Assembly (NCBI RefSeq): GCF_001667885.1
Contig: NZ_LZJW01000164.1
Coordinates: 62,001 to 126,000 of the forward strand
Direction: 5' to 3'
DNA from: Mycobacterium scrofulaceum
GTDB taxonomy: Bacteria; Actinomycetota; Actinomycetes; Mycobacteriales; Mycobacteriaceae
DNA length: 64,000 nucleotides
Shown one piece after another: positions 18,401 through 26,651 of the stretch. Made by a program: the position numbers and the translations under genes. The notes below the pieces were generated by a model. It was not told the origin of the DNA. It ran no database searches and saw only the letters and a program-made list of their open reading frames with translations. How positions within the stretch are numbered: position 1 is the stretch's first letter; each line of letters starts with the position of its first letter.

Positions 18401-18778
18401 GGCATCGTCCGCTTCCGCGTGTACGACGCCGACTACGAGGCATCGGTCAATGCGACGCGTAAAGCGCTGAGCGACGAGGAATTCAGCACCGCCTGGGAAG
18501 CGGGCGCGGCCCTGTCCACCGATGAGGCGATCGCGTACGCGCGGCGCGGCCGCGGCGAACGCAAACGTCCGCCCAGCGGCTGGGACTCGCTCACCCCGAC
18601 CGAACGCGACGTCGTCCGCCTCGTCAGCGAGGGATTGGGCAATAAGGACATCGGCGACCGGCTGTTCATCTCCCCGCGCACGGTGCAGACCCACCTGACC
18701 CATGTGTACGCGAAGCTGGGGATCACGTCGCGGATGCAGCTGGCGCAGGAAGCAACTCGCAGATCAGTGCTCGATTAG
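15464..18778 (+). CDS. Class III cyclase / AAA-type ATPase / LuxR regulator
   Basis: A 1104-residue multidomain regulator of the type of M. tuberculosis Rv0386, Rv1358 and Rv2488c. Residues about 20-180 are a class III nucleotide cyclase-like domain (TLLLADVQGSTQLW with the metal aspartate; GEGDSFVVAF; NNYVGPAINRTARL). Around residue 238 is a P-loop GAGGAGKTRLAV and near 312 the Walker B MLMVLDNCEHLL, followed by a long helical repeat region. Residues about 1043-1098 are a LuxR helix-turn-helix (LTPTERDVVRLVSEGLGNKD and RTVQTHLTHVYAKLG). In the cyclase domain the usual lysine and aspartate that select the purine appear as Gln (VEQGEGD) and Asn (NNYVG). ATG 15464 was chosen; 15428 and 15452 are possible. 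Confidence 0.88.
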   Translation: MSEIDPRAEMPPLDWSHAAMNEPLPTGIVTLLLADVQGSTQLWDSQPSEMMAAIANLDQTLAELVIGHHGVRPVEQGEGDSFVVAFSRASHAVACALAIQRAPLAPLRLRIGLHTGEVQLRDENNYVGPAINRTARLRELAHGGQTVLSGTTSDLVADALPDDAWLSDLGSHALRDLPRRERVVQLCHRDLCNEFPPLRKRETPATQHLPAELTSFVGRDAEIAAVRDILARGRLVTLTGAGGAGKTRLAVRVAATASGAYADGICYVDLAPLTDPDLVPVATARALGLPDQPGRAPEKNLLQFIGDREMLMVLDNCEHLLDASAALAETLLAACPRLTMLATSREPIGMNGEVTWRVPSLSLADEAVRLFIDRAGNAHPGFRANDVDARAIDEICRRLDGMPLAIELAAARVRALSPGEILAGLQDRFRLLTGGSRTAVRRQQTLRASVDWSHALLTEPERILFRRLGVFMGGFSLEACGKVVCDNDLAPHQVMDVLALLVDKSLVIAESADGRTRYRLLETIRQYAQEKLGESAEAVAVRDRHRDHFTAMAAELDAPGETSLEILLDRAETDIDNLRAAFGWSREQSDTDRALELVTSLQPYWLTRGRLKEGSDWLDLALADAEAGTEVTPRALARALADKAFLDNMRDPDSFARAQRALAIARGLDDPALLARALTTCGRLAAWNSELAQPYLSEAESLARQLGDRWRLGQLLYSQALTAIIGSGDVEAAVAAATEGRDLADDVFDHGYSRGCRWCLAGAQLVFGDVVGATEQLSALLTEADAAHALIWQVCARERLCHVLAHHGQADEGRTLAMEALEGAAEIGRYMEAVVYSSMAFAALASGDVDAAVAASEAARERFGDWPVATINAKPSGEVALAHGDLTSARRLADEGVAGARGWFAVQALAIRSRVALAESQPGQAERDAHDALSRAAEQRAHLFVPDLLECLARLAHLAGNHMEAARLFGAADSIRKRTGIVRFRVYDADYEASVNATRKALSDEEFSTAWEAGAALSTDEAIAYARRGRGERKRPPSGWDSLTPTERDVVRLVSEGLGNKDIGDRLFISPRTVQTHLTHVYAKLGITSRMQLAQEATRRSVLD

Positions 18779-19843
18779 CTCCAGTGTTCCCAGCTCGCGG
18801 ATCGCTTGGCAGCCGCGGCTGAGCATGGTCAGCACCATGTCGTCGCCCCGTTCGGTGGCGGCGGCGAACGCGAAACCCAGCGCGGAGATCAGCGGTGCCT
18901 GCAGCACCCCGAGCCGGTAATCACGCCAACAGGTTTCGCGGTCGTAGCCGGTGACGCCGCACGCCAACAGCGCGCGATGGTAGTCCGCGACGAGCCCTTC
19001 TTCGATGCCCGCGCGAAGCTGGGAACTGAGGCTGGTCGCGGTGAAGTAGGCCAGATCCCTGGCCGGCAGCCCCACGCCGAGCGTCTGCCAGTCGACCACG
19101 CAGACCCGGGTGCGGTCCGGGTCGAACAGCAGGTTGTCCAGTCGGTAGTCGCCGTGCAGCAGGGCGAACCGGCCGTACTCGGCGAGTAACCACGGCGTCA
19201 CCAGACCCATTGCCGCGCTGAAGGTCTCGCGGTCTTCGGCGCTCATCCGGTCGCCCAGCTTGTCGAGCGTGATGTCGGCACTCATCTTCGCCACCTCGCC
19301 CATGCCGGCGGCGCCCGCTTCGTCCGGCCTGCCGAACGCGATGCCCGGGAAATCGAGCCAGAATGGATCGCACCAGCTGGGCGCGTGCAGGCCGGCCAGG
19401 GCGGTGACCGCGAGGCGCGCTTCGGCCTCGCCGCAGCCCGCGAGTTGATCGCCCTGCACCGCCGGCGCCTGATCGGCGAGCAGCAACGCGAAGTCCATTG
19501 CGTCGTCGGTGATCTCGGCATAGAAGCACTGCGGCGTCGGCACCTGCACCCGGTGCGCCACGGACGAATAGAACGCGCACTCGCTGCGGTATCCGATGAC
19601 CACCCGGTCGCGCACGGTGTCGTCCTGCGACGGCAGCTTGATCACAAAGGTTTGCGGGAGGTCGGCGGGCTCGGTCGCGTAGCGGGCGGTCACCCGGTAG
19701 GTCGCACCCGTCTGCCCCGTGCCGATCGGGGTCACGTCCACGTCGGTGACCTCGACGGGGGTGCCGCGTCCGCTCAGCGCGGCCGATAACCATTGCGGGG
19801 TCACGTCGGCGGGATACCGCGGAATCGACACCACAGCACTCAT
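18764..19843 (-). CDS. Phosphotransferase (aminoglycoside/ecdysteroid kinase-like fold)
   Basis: A 359-residue protein with the APH/choline-kinase fold. The catalytic loop is FALLHGDYRLDNLLFDPD (Asp as base, Asn as metal ligand) and the following metal aspartate is in VCVVDWQTLGVG. The N-terminal lobe has IGTGQTGATYRV and a lysine in FVIKLPS. Mycobacteria carry many such proteins near lipid genes, and the natural substrate is unknown; drug resistance should not be assumed. ATG 19843 has GGAGG upstream. The gene faces the LuxR-type gene and overlaps it by 15 bases at the 3' ends. Confidence 0.82.
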   Translation of the reverse strand: MSAVVSIPRYPADVTPQWLSAALSGRGTPVEVTDVDVTPIGTGQTGATYRVTARYATEPADLPQTFVIKLPSQDDTVRDRVVIGYRSECAFYSSVAHRVQVPTPQCFYAEITDDAMDFALLLADQAPAVQGDQLAGCGEAEARLAVTALAGLHAPSWCDPFWLDFPGIAFGRPDEAGAAGMGEVAKMSADITLDKLGDRMSAEDRETFSAAMGLVTPWLLAEYGRFALLHGDYRLDNLLFDPDRTRVCVVDWQTLGVGLPARDLAYFTATSLSSQLRAGIEEGLVADYHRALLACGVTGYDRETCWRDYRLGVLQAPLISALGFAFAAATERGDDMVLTMLSRGCQAIRELGTLELIEH

Positions 19844-19930
19844 GGGCAGCGCGCCTCCTGTACCCGGACGGCTCCGTCCGACTGACAAACTGTAAGGCAT
19901 ACCGCAAGAGTTGCGGTCAACTGCTGCACA

Positions 19931-21664
19931 TCAGTCGGCGAGAATGCGCCATTCGGCGGCCTCATGCTGCTGCCGCCAGAACTCGTCGAAACGGCCACCC
20001 GCGGCGAGCAATTCGTCGACCGTTCCGTCCTCGATCACTCGGCCGTCGTCGAGGAACAGGACGCGGTCGCCTTGACTGATGCTGGCCAGCCGGTGCGCGA
20101 CGATCACCTGGGTGCGCGACCGCGGATCAAGCGTCAGCGCGTCGACCACCGCGGCCTCGTTCTCGGTGTCCAAAGCGCTGGTCGCCTCGTCGACCAGCAG
20201 TATCGGCGCCGGCTTGAGCAGCGCCCGCGCGATGCTGACCCGTTGGCGTTCGCCCCCGGACAGCGCCGAGCCGCCTTCTCCGACGATCGTGTCGGCGCCG
20301 TCGGGCAACCGGCCGATGAGTTCGTCGACGCGGGCCAGGGCGACGGCCCGATTGAATTGGTTATCGCCCGCGCCGGGATCGCCGGCAGCCACGTTGTCCC
20401 GGACCGAGCCATGAAACAGGTAGGGATGCTGGAACACGACGCTGCTCGCCGCCCGGCGAGCCTCGGCGTCCAGCGTTGCGGCGTCGACGCCGTCGATCAG
20501 GATCCGGCCGCGGGTGGGCTCGTGCAGTCCGGCGATCAGCGCCAGGATGGTGCTCTTGCCCGACCCGGACGGCCCGACGATCGCCGTCGTGCTGCCAGGC
20601 GCCAGGGCGAAACTCACCCCGTCCAGCACGGGCGCGTTCGCGCCGCCATACCGGAACTCGACGTCGTCGAATTCGATGCGGGGCGCCGCGGCCACGGTCA
20701 GCGTGGCGGCCCCGGAGTTCACCAATGGCGCCGTGAGCACGGAACGGATGCGGTCGAGCGTGGCGCGAGTGCTTTCCAAGGCGGGCGCCAATTCGCTGAT
20801 CGTGGTGAACGGTTCGAGGTAGCGCACGATCACGACGATCAAGGCGACGGCCTCGGGCACCGACACGGTCTTGTTGATCGTCAGGGCCGCGGTCGCGCCC
20901 GCCAGCAGAATGAGCGACAGCTGGCTGGCCAGGCTGAACAGCAGCTGGCCCGGAACCTGCATGGAGAGCAACCGCATGGTCGCCCCGTGCTGCGCGGCGA
21001 GCGCATCGCCGACCAGGCTGCGCGCCGGTTCGACCCGGCGTGCGGCCCGCAGCGCCTGCTGGGTGCGGGCGAATTCGATGATCCTCTCGGTGAGCGCGCT
21101 GTTGGCCTCGTCGGCCGCCGCGTCGGCACGCCGCGTCAGCCGCGCCGAGGCCCACAGCGCACCCAAGAGCAGCGGCACGCCGCCCAGCGCGGCCGCACCG
21201 AGCTGCCATGAGATCGGCAGCAGGGCGACGGCGATGGCCGCGGGCAGCAGGATGGCGGAGATCAGCGGCGTCAGCAGGTTGACGACCAGGCCGACCAGTT
21301 CCGGCCCGGTGGCGGCGATGGCCTGGCGCGCCGTCGCGGTGTGCTCGGCGGTGAACCAGTCGAGCCGCACGGCGGGCAACCGGTCCGCGACGTCGTGCTG
21401 GCTGTGGTCGAGGACGGTGAATCCCAGATCGAAGCCGATGCGCGCGGTCGCGGTGTCGATCACCCATCCGACGATGGTGGCGGCCGTGAGCCAGCCGAGC
21501 CACCCCAGCGCGCGATGCGGGTCGCCGAACAGGGCGCCGACCAACGGGACGAGCAGGACGGTGGCCGCCGCCCGCACCACCACCGACAGCAGCGCGAGGC
21601 AGCTGTAGGCGGTGACCTTGGCTCGCCGATCTGCGGGCAGCAGTCCCAACCAGGTGCGAATCAT
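19931..21664 (-). CDS. irtB: Iron-regulated ABC transporter half-transporter IrtB
   Basis: A 577-residue ABC half-transporter. The first about 300 residues carry the membrane segments ([48 protein letters not shown]). The ATPase domain has Walker [18 protein letters not shown] (about residue 365), signature [16 protein letters not shown] and Walker [13 protein letters not shown]. In M. tuberculosis IrtB pairs with IrtA to import ferric carboxymycobactin/mycobactin. ATG 21664 overlaps the irtA stop (ATGA), giving tight coupling, and the length matches Rv1349 closely. Confidence 0.93.
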   Translation of the reverse strand: MIRTWLGLLPADRRAKVTAYSCLALLSVVVRAAATVLLVPLVGALFGDPHRALGWLGWLTAATIVGWVIDTATARIGFDLGFTVLDHSQHDVADRLPAVRLDWFTAEHTATARQAIAATGPELVGLVVNLLTPLISAILLPAAIAVALLPISWQLGAAALGGVPLLLGALWASARLTRRADAAADEANSALTERIIEFARTQQALRAARRVEPARSLVGDALAAQHGATMRLLSMQVPGQLLFSLASQLSLILLAGATAALTINKTVSVPEAVALIVVIVRYLEPFTTISELAPALESTRATLDRIRSVLTAPLVNSGAATLTVAAAPRIEFDDVEFRYGGANAPVLDGVSFALAPGSTTAIVGPSGSGKSTILALIAGLHEPTRGRILIDGVDAATLDAEARRAASSVVFQHPYLFHGSVRDNVAAGDPGAGDNQFNRAVALARVDELIGRLPDGADTIVGEGGSALSGGERQRVSIARALLKPAPILLVDEATSALDTENEAAVVDALTLDPRSRTQVIVAHRLASISQGDRVLFLDDGRVIEDGTVDELLAAGGRFDEFWRQQHEAAEWRILAD

Positions 21665-24246
21665 CGCGTCGCCTCCCGCGCCGCGGTGGCGGTGACCGGG
21701 TCCCGCCGGCCGCCTTCCCACAGCCGCCGGTACCGGCCGTCGGTGGCCAGCAACTCGTCGTGCGTGCCGCGCTCGGCGATCCGGCCGTGGTCGAGCACCA
21801 CGATCTGGTCGGCTCCAGTGATCGTGTGCAGGCGGTGGGCGATCACCAGGACGGTGCGATCCCGGGTGAGCCGGTTAAGCGCCTGCTGCACAAGGTATTC
21901 CGATTCGGGGTCGGCGAACGCGGTGGCCTCGTCGAGGATCAGGACCGGGGTGTCGGCCAGGATCGCCCGGGCGATGGTCAGCCGCTGCCGTTCCCCGCCC
22001 GACAACCCCGTCCCCGCGCCCAGCACGGTGTCGTAGCCGTCGGGCAATCGCATGATGCGGTCGTGGATCTGGGCCTGGCGCGCCGCCTCCCGGATCTGCG
22101 CCGCGGTGGCATCCGGGACGGCCAGCGCGATGTTGTCCGCGACGGTGCCGTGCACCAACTGAGTCTCCTGCAGGACGAAGCCGACCTTTGCGTAGAGCTC
22201 GTCGGCGGTCATCGACCGGATGTCCTGCCCCCCAACGCGTATCGTGCCCTGTTCGACGTCGTGGAACCGGGCCAGCAGCGCGGCCAGCGTGGACTTGCCG
22301 GACCCGGACGGCCCGACAAGGGCGGTGACCGTGCCGGGCCGCAGCGTCAGCGACACGTCGCGGATCACCGGCACACCCGGGCGATAGCCGAAGCTGACCC
22401 CGTCGAACACCACCGTGGCCGACGCATCCCCGGGCTGGTCTTGCGGTTGCAGGGCGAGTTCGGGCTCGTCGAGCGTGTTCTGCAGGCGCCGGGCGGCCAG
22501 CATGCCGGCGCTGATGCCGCCCACCCCGTACGCGATCCCCAGCAGGCGCGCGCCGAATGTGGTGCCCAGCAACAGGAACGGCAGCAGATTGACCGCATTC
22601 ATCCGCCCGGTGACGATGAGCAGGGTGCCGGTGAGGACGATCAACCACAAGAACGTCGACGGCCGCGTGACCAGGTCCATCAGCGTCTTCTTACCGGCCA
22701 ACGGCCGCTGCCAGGACACGAGGAAATCGACGTACTCGTCGAGGCGGCGCCGGAAGCTGGATGCGGCCGCACCGCCGAAGACGCGGATGACCGGCTGACC
22801 CTCCAGGTAGGCGCCGGCCTCTCCGCTCATCTTCTCGGCCCAGCGTTGCGATTGCGGGATGCGCGGGCCCGACTGAATCGTGAGCGACGACGTCAACACC
22901 AGATAGACCAGAACGGGCAGGAACAGCACGAGCGCGACTCGCCAGTCGACGGCGAAGAGGTAGGCCAGCACGGCCACCGGGGCGATGATCGCCGCGACCG
23001 CGTCCGGGATGGCGTGGGTGACCAGGTAGTGCAGCGACAGCGTGTCGTCCTGCAACAGTTGCTTGATCGAGCCCGAGCCGCGCGCGGTGAACCAGCCCAG
23101 CGGCAAGCGAGATAGCTTGCGCAGCAACCGCGATCGCAGGTCGGCGGCGAACCGCGCGTCCACGACGTGCAACCACAGCGTGAGCGCCGCGCCGAGGACG
23201 GTGCCCGTTCCCAGCAGCGCGACGGCCGCGATCCCGACGTCCCAGAGCCGGGACGCGGGAGCGCCTGCGACCAGCAGGCGGGCCAGCTCGACCAGCAGCA
23301 CGAACGGCGCCAGCTGGATCACCGTGATCACGGCCTGCAGCACGCCGGACAGGATCAGGGCCGAGCGCAGGGGCGCAAGCAACCGGCCGGCGGCCTGGGC
23401 GCGCCAACTGCCGCGGGCGGCGGGGGCGGTCGGCTGGTCGGGAGGTTTGGGCGTCGAGACCGGCTCCAGGGCAACATGATTCGCCGGCTCGGGCTCGTCG
23501 CCGCGGCGGGTGCCCATCGCCCGGCCGGCGCTCCAGTAGGCCTGGGCGTGCATCTCGGACTTGGGGAAGCCGAATTCATCGCGCAGCCGGGTTCGCACGT
23601 GCTTGAGGACCGTGGCCTCGGGGGTGGCCCACGCGTACCAGTTGGACCAGTCGCGGTTCTCGATCGCCCCGGCAAGGGATCTCTCGTCGCGGCGGGCCAC
23701 CCAGTGCACCCTCAGCCGGGGGTGCGGCACGATCGGGATCAGGACGTCATGGTCGTCGTGTTGCTCGAGATACATCTCGATCGGCACGTCGTCGGGGACG
23801 ACTCCGATGATCCCGTTCATGCCGGGGATCGACGCCGAGTCACCGATCAGCAGATAGCCGGCCGGCTGCTCGTCGGGCACGTCGAACCGCGACGAGCCCA
23901 TCAGCGCCATGACCGCGATCGTCGCGCCCGGTTCCACGGTGCGTGCCCACTTCGACGCCGGGCCGGCGGGCTCGTGCAGCACGATGTCGACCGCGAAGCG
24001 GCCACTGGGAACGTCGGCCTCGGAGATGGTGTAAGCGCGCTGGAACTCGGTGTTGGATCCGTCCGGGTCGGGAAACCAGAACCGCAGCCAGGCCGCGGGT
24101 TCGGCGTCCACGTCTTGAAACAGCGTCGGCGACGTCATGCGCACCCGCACGAAATGCGGTGCGATTGGCACGGTTTCGAGCACCGTCGCGGTGTGGTCGC
24201 GAGCGCCGAAGCTGCGCAACATCACACCGGAGAATCCGCGTGCCAT
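21661..24246 (-). CDS. irtA: Siderophore transporter IrtA (FAD-reductase domain fused to ABC half-transporter)
   Basis: An 861-residue fusion. Residues about 1-250 form a siderophore-interacting FAD/NAD(P)H domain ([38 protein letters not shown]) that reduces ferric mycobactin. A membrane domain follows (about 290-570), then an ATPase with Walker [20 protein letters not shown] (about 645), signature [16 protein letters not shown] and Walker [17 protein letters not shown]. This domain order is unique to IrtA (Rv1348). It acts with IrtB in the inner membrane in ferric mycobactin uptake. An IdeR-like box lies 63 bases upstream, so iron repression is expected. Confidence 0.95.
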   Translation of the reverse strand: MARGFSGVMLRSFGARDHTATVLETVPIAPHFVRVRMTSPTLFQDVDAEPAAWLRFWFPDPDGSNTEFQRAYTISEADVPSGRFAVDIVLHEPAGPASKWARTVEPGATIAVMALMGSSRFDVPDEQPAGYLLIGDSASIPGMNGIIGVVPDDVPIEMYLEQHDDHDVLIPIVPHPRLRVHWVARRDERSLAGAIENRDWSNWYAWATPEATVLKHVRTRLRDEFGFPKSEMHAQAYWSAGRAMGTRRGDEPEPANHVALEPVSTPKPPDQPTAPAARGSWRAQAAGRLLAPLRSALILSGVLQAVITVIQLAPFVLLVELARLLVAGAPASRLWDVGIAAVALLGTGTVLGAALTLWLHVVDARFAADLRSRLLRKLSRLPLGWFTARGSGSIKQLLQDDTLSLHYLVTHAIPDAVAAIIAPVAVLAYLFAVDWRVALVLFLPVLVYLVLTSSLTIQSGPRIPQSQRWAEKMSGEAGAYLEGQPVIRVFGGAAASSFRRRLDEYVDFLVSWQRPLAGKKTLMDLVTRPSTFLWLIVLTGTLLIVTGRMNAVNLLPFLLLGTTFGARLLGIAYGVGGISAGMLAARRLQNTLDEPELALQPQDQPGDASATVVFDGVSFGYRPGVPVIRDVSLTLRPGTVTALVGPSGSGKSTLAALLARFHDVEQGTIRVGGQDIRSMTADELYAKVGFVLQETQLVHGTVADNIALAVPDATAAQIREAARQAQIHDRIMRLPDGYDTVLGAGTGLSGGERQRLTIARAILADTPVLILDEATAFADPESEYLVQQALNRLTRDRTVLVIAHRLHTITGADQIVVLDHGRIAERGTHDELLATDGRYRRLWEGGRRDPVTATAAREATR

Positions 24247-24308
24247 CAGCGGTCCCTTCCAGCGTCGCTCATCCCCGGCCCTCCGCTCGGTACGTTACCG
24301 CCATAAAC

Positions 24309-24327
24309 TAAGGGTTGCCTTACCAAA
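24309..24327 (-). promoter_or_regulatory. IdeR iron box upstream of irtA
   Basis: Read on the minus strand, these 19 bases are TTTGGTAAGGCAACCCTTA. They match 16 of 19 positions of the mycobacterial IdeR consensus TWAGGTWAGSCTWACCTWA, keeping the central GGTAAGGC core. Position 63 bases upstream of the irtA ATG is suitable for repression by IdeR-Fe(II). The site also lies about 43 bases upstream of the divergent DCC-family gene, so it could affect both. Confidence 0.8.
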
Positions 24328-24369
24328 GGTCAAACGTGGTGGGGCCGGGGCCGCCGGTAACCTCGAGGT

Positions 24370-24795
24370 GTGAGCGCTGAATCGGTGCCGCCCGTGTTGC
24401 TCTACGACGGAGTCTGCGGCGTCTGCAACTCGGTGGTCCGGGCGATACTTCGGTTTGATTCGCACGGCACCCTGCGCTTCGCGGCGCTGGACAGCGACTT
24501 CGCCCGAGCGGTCTTCGATCGGCATCCGACCATCGAAGGCGTGGACTCCGTGGTGTTCGTCGACGAACCCGAGCAGCCCGACGAACGCGTCGCCGTCCGA
24601 TCCGCGGCGGCCCTGCGCGTAGTGGATTACCTCGGCGGCCCGTGGAAATTGCTCGGGGCGGCCCGCATCATTCCCGCTCCCCTGCGCGACTGGCTCTACG
24701 ACAGGATCGCGGACGTCCGCTACCGCATCTTCGGCAAGCACGACACGTGCCCCCTGCCCCCGCCGGAGGTTCGCGCGCGCTTCTTGGACGCCTAG
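24370..24795 (+). CDS. DCC-family (DUF393) thiol-disulfide oxidoreductase-like protein
   Basis: A 141-residue protein with the family motif DGVCGVCNSVV near the N-terminus (DxxCxxC, giving the DCC name), then FAALDSDFARAVF and PWKLLGAARIIPAPLRDWLYD, all typical of DUF393. Family members resemble thioredoxin-fold proteins, but no reaction is established. The start is GTG 24370. It is divergent from irtA and overlaps the next opposing gene by 4 bases at the 3' end. Confidence 0.85.
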   Translation: MSAESVPPVLLYDGVCGVCNSVVRAILRFDSHGTLRFAALDSDFARAVFDRHPTIEGVDSVVFVDEPEQPDERVAVRSAAALRVVDYLGGPWKLLGAARIIPAPLRDWLYDRIADVRYRIFGKHDTCPLPPPEVRARFLDA

Positions 24796-25091
24796 TCGAT
24801 TGCCAGGTCGGCCTCGGACTCTTTGCGTTTCAGTTCGGCCAGCTTGCGGTCCTCGGCCGCGAACTCGCGATGGTGAATCGCCGACGCGTGGTGCGCGCCC
24901 ACATCGGACACGCCTTGTTCGACGGTCCGGTCTTGGATCCGCGCGACTCGTTCGTGCTGCAGCGCCGATTCCTCAAAGCTGCGCGCCGCCGAGAGCCCGG
25001 CGTGAGCGGCGCGTTCGCGAGCCTCCGCGGCTCTGCGCTCCGCACGCTCGACCTCTTTGTCGGTAACTGGTTCGTCGTCTCCGGTGGCCAT
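24792..25091 (-). CDS. Hypothetical coiled-coil protein, 99 aa
   Basis: An unrecognised, highly charged, alanine-rich protein. Nearly the whole length reads as amphipathic helix (EVERAERRAAEARERAAHAG; REFAAEDRKLAELKRKESEA), so a helical bundle or coiled coil is likely. No signal peptide or membrane segment. ATG 25091 is preceded by GGGAG. It is the last chromosomal gene before the left attachment repeat of the integrative element and overlaps the DCC gene by 4 bases tail to tail. Confidence 0.65.
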   Translation of the reverse strand: MATGDDEPVTDKEVERAERRAAEARERAAHAGLSAARSFEESALQHERVARIQDRTVEQGVSDVGAHHASAIHHREFAAEDRKLAELKRKESEADLAID

Positions 25092-25162
25092 GGCGTCTCC
25101 CTCGTGTGCCCGTCTACCTCAAGTACCCCGCACAGAGGGTTTGACGCTTCGCGATCGACGAA

Positions 25163-25190
25163 GGGTGCGGGCGGAGGGACTCGAACCCTC
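25163..25190. repeat. Left attachment-site repeat (att core, 28 bp)
   Basis: A 28-base sequence beginning GGGTGCGGGCGGAGG and ending GAACCCTC, identical to 39552-39579. It equals the T-arm and acceptor 3' strand of tRNA-Leu read from the minus strand. Outside it the two flanks diverge at once. It marks the left junction of the element and is the displaced original tRNA 3' end. Confidence 0.9.
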
Positions 25191-25282
25191 TTCAGCTATC
25201 CTGGCTAGTGGACCACATTGCTCCCTAGCTGGGCAAACGCGCTACGCCACTTAACGCTAGTTATCTGTAACTGCCAGAGCTT

Positions 25283-25311
25283 TGTGTCCATGTGGTGTCC
25301 ACGGAGCCTGC
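25283..25311. repeat. Left subterminal arm-type repeat
   Basis: A 29-base sequence that matches 39486-39514 at 27 positions and in the same orientation. It contains GTGTCCA twice, 11 bases apart. Such subterminal repeats beside a tyrosine-integrase att core are typical arm-type binding sites for the integrase N-terminal domain. It lies 92 bases inside the left core. Confidence 0.7.
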
Positions 25312-25585
25312 TGAGAGCTTTTAGCTGACGCGCGCGCGGGCACTATAAATGTCTGGCGCGCTCGCGCAATGCCAACGCCCCCCATCTGTTAGGCGGGCTA
25401 TCCTGGATTTGGAGACAGAGGTTGTATGAAGTGGCAGCACCGTCGGCATGACGGTCAAGCATCGGTGTGGCATCAGGTATGTCGAGTCCGGTCGCCAAGC
25501 GACGGGCGTTAGTGTAACTTCGACGCATCGTCGCAGGTCATCGCAATCTGATCGGCCCCATCAACTGCAGGAGTAGAGTTCCACC
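25312..25585. other. Left-end non-coding region upstream of the three-gene cassette
   Basis: No gene is supported between the arm-type repeat and the first cassette gene. It includes a short AT-rich stretch ACTATAAATG near 25340 and GTTAGTGTAACTT near 25510, either of which could be a -10 region. AGGAG at about 25568 precedes the ATG at 25586. It is probably the cassette promoter and leader; nothing more can be read. Confidence 0.4.
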
Positions 25586-26209
25586 ATGCTGCCCGCCAAC
25601 GTTAATATTGTCCTGACGGGAGAGAATCTCCCCGTTCAGGCCATTGCGGTCAGTGATTTCAAATTCAACGGCCGTCCATTGCGTGAAACGGTCCGCTTTC
25701 CAATGGGGTTGAATGCAGAAACCCAAGGCGCAAGTCTTCAAATATTACCTGACCGTATTCAGATACTTGTGACCGAAGTCACTAATATTGCGGCTGATGC
25801 GACCCATCTCCAAGAGATGATTGCACCCATCTTTGACTACATCGGGCCAAAATCTTTCAAAGGAGTTGGCCACAACGCTCAGTTTGTATTAGACCCCTTG
25901 ATCCCCAAGAGTGCAGTTGCGAAATCTATCCTGAACGTCAGCGAGATCGCTAACATTCTTAGCGGAGACGTTGAAGAGTCGAATATCAGTGTATTTCGGC
26001 ACATACCTAACGGCGCTATGTTGCGTACGACGTTTTCAACTCAAACTCCTGTCGATCGAATTGTGATGGAGTTCAACGCGCATTTCGACGTGAGCGGTTC
26101 GAGTGCGCGGGACGCAATATCCTGCCTGAAAGAGTCGCTCGATACTATGGCAGCTATCGTTGACAGAGCACAAGGGTCACTCTTAGCGGAGAAGTTAGGA
26201 TCCAAATGA
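25586..26209 (+). CDS. Cassette gene A: unrecognised 207-aa protein
   Basis: I do not recognise a family. The protein appears soluble, with a mixed alpha/beta pattern: alternating hydrophobics in the first half (NVNIVLTGENLPVQAIAVSD; DRIQILVTEVTNIAADA), then a helix-rich C-terminus (ARDAISCLKESLDTMAAIVD). Its layout, with a predicted-outcome segment DRIQIL and a later VGHNAQFVLD, is faintly like sporadic TIGR04255-type proteins, but this is only an impression. Codon use is AT-richer than the host. Its stop overlaps the next start (ATGA, 26206-26209). First gene of a compact three-gene unit beside the attachment site. Confidence 0.75.
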   Translation: MLPANVNIVLTGENLPVQAIAVSDFKFNGRPLRETVRFPMGLNAETQGASLQILPDRIQILVTEVTNIAADATHLQEMIAPIFDYIGPKSFKGVGHNAQFVLDPLIPKSAVAKSILNVSEIANILSGDVEESNISVFRHIPNGAMLRTTFSTQTPVDRIVMEFNAHFDVSGSSARDAISCLKESLDTMAAIVDRAQGSLLAEKLGSK

Positions 26210-26643
26210 GCATTCAGCCGCTGTCCGACCTCACCCGACGATACTTTGGTTCGACGACCGAAGCAGACTATAGGCCTTCGGATGAATGGTTTCAGCCAAC
26301 CTTTCAATATCTGTGGCTTAACGACTTATGGCTTAGTGACCGGTCCACGGTCGATCCGATGCATAGCGGGATTCTTCAATTCTCGACCACTACGGATACC
26401 GCCCCAATTTCGAGCTACTTGGCACTTAGTCGACAGACCTCGTCCGGCCCTGTTTCGTTTGCTCGCTCACTTGCCGCGAGACTGCGCACTGCAGTCAACT
26501 CCATCGATGAATGGGTCGAAGACCGGGAATACGAAAGCCTGTTCAGGCAAGAGGGCGAGCCGACACCAACGCGATGGGTCAAGCAACTCGCTCGGTTCAA
26601 AAACGGGCCGGAGATACCGCTTCGGTGGGATGATGACGAATAA
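26206..26643 (+). CDS. Cassette gene B: unrecognised 145-aa protein
   Basis: No family recognised. It is a soluble protein rich in aromatic residues near the N-terminus (RPSDEWFQPTFQYLWLNDLW) and acidic at the end (PLRWDDDE). There is no signal peptide, membrane span or obvious catalytic motif. It overlaps gene A by four bases (ATGA) and is followed after 8 bases by gene C, so the three are very likely co-translated and may form a complex. AT-richer codon use matches its neighbours. Confidence 0.72.
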   Translation: MSIQPLSDLTRRYFGSTTEADYRPSDEWFQPTFQYLWLNDLWLSDRSTVDPMHSGILQFSTTTDTAPISSYLALSRQTSSGPVSFARSLAARLRTAVNSIDEWVEDREYESLFRQEGEPTPTRWVKQLARFKNGPEIPLRWDDDE

Positions 26644-26651
26644 CACGACCA

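Noticed and set aside
18779-19843. Aminoglycoside resistance gene for the kinase-like protein
   Set aside because: The fold is shared with many lipid- and steroid-linked kinases of mycobacteria; there is no resistance context and the similarity is only at the catalytic loop.
25191-25260. tRNA-like look of the sequence next to the left att core (read on the minus strand, a D-arm-like TGGCGTAGCGCG before the T-arm)
   Set aside because: No 5' acceptor strand pairs with the retained CGCCCGC and no proper anticodon arm could be drawn. It is best taken as the T-arm/acceptor att copy plus unrelated flank.
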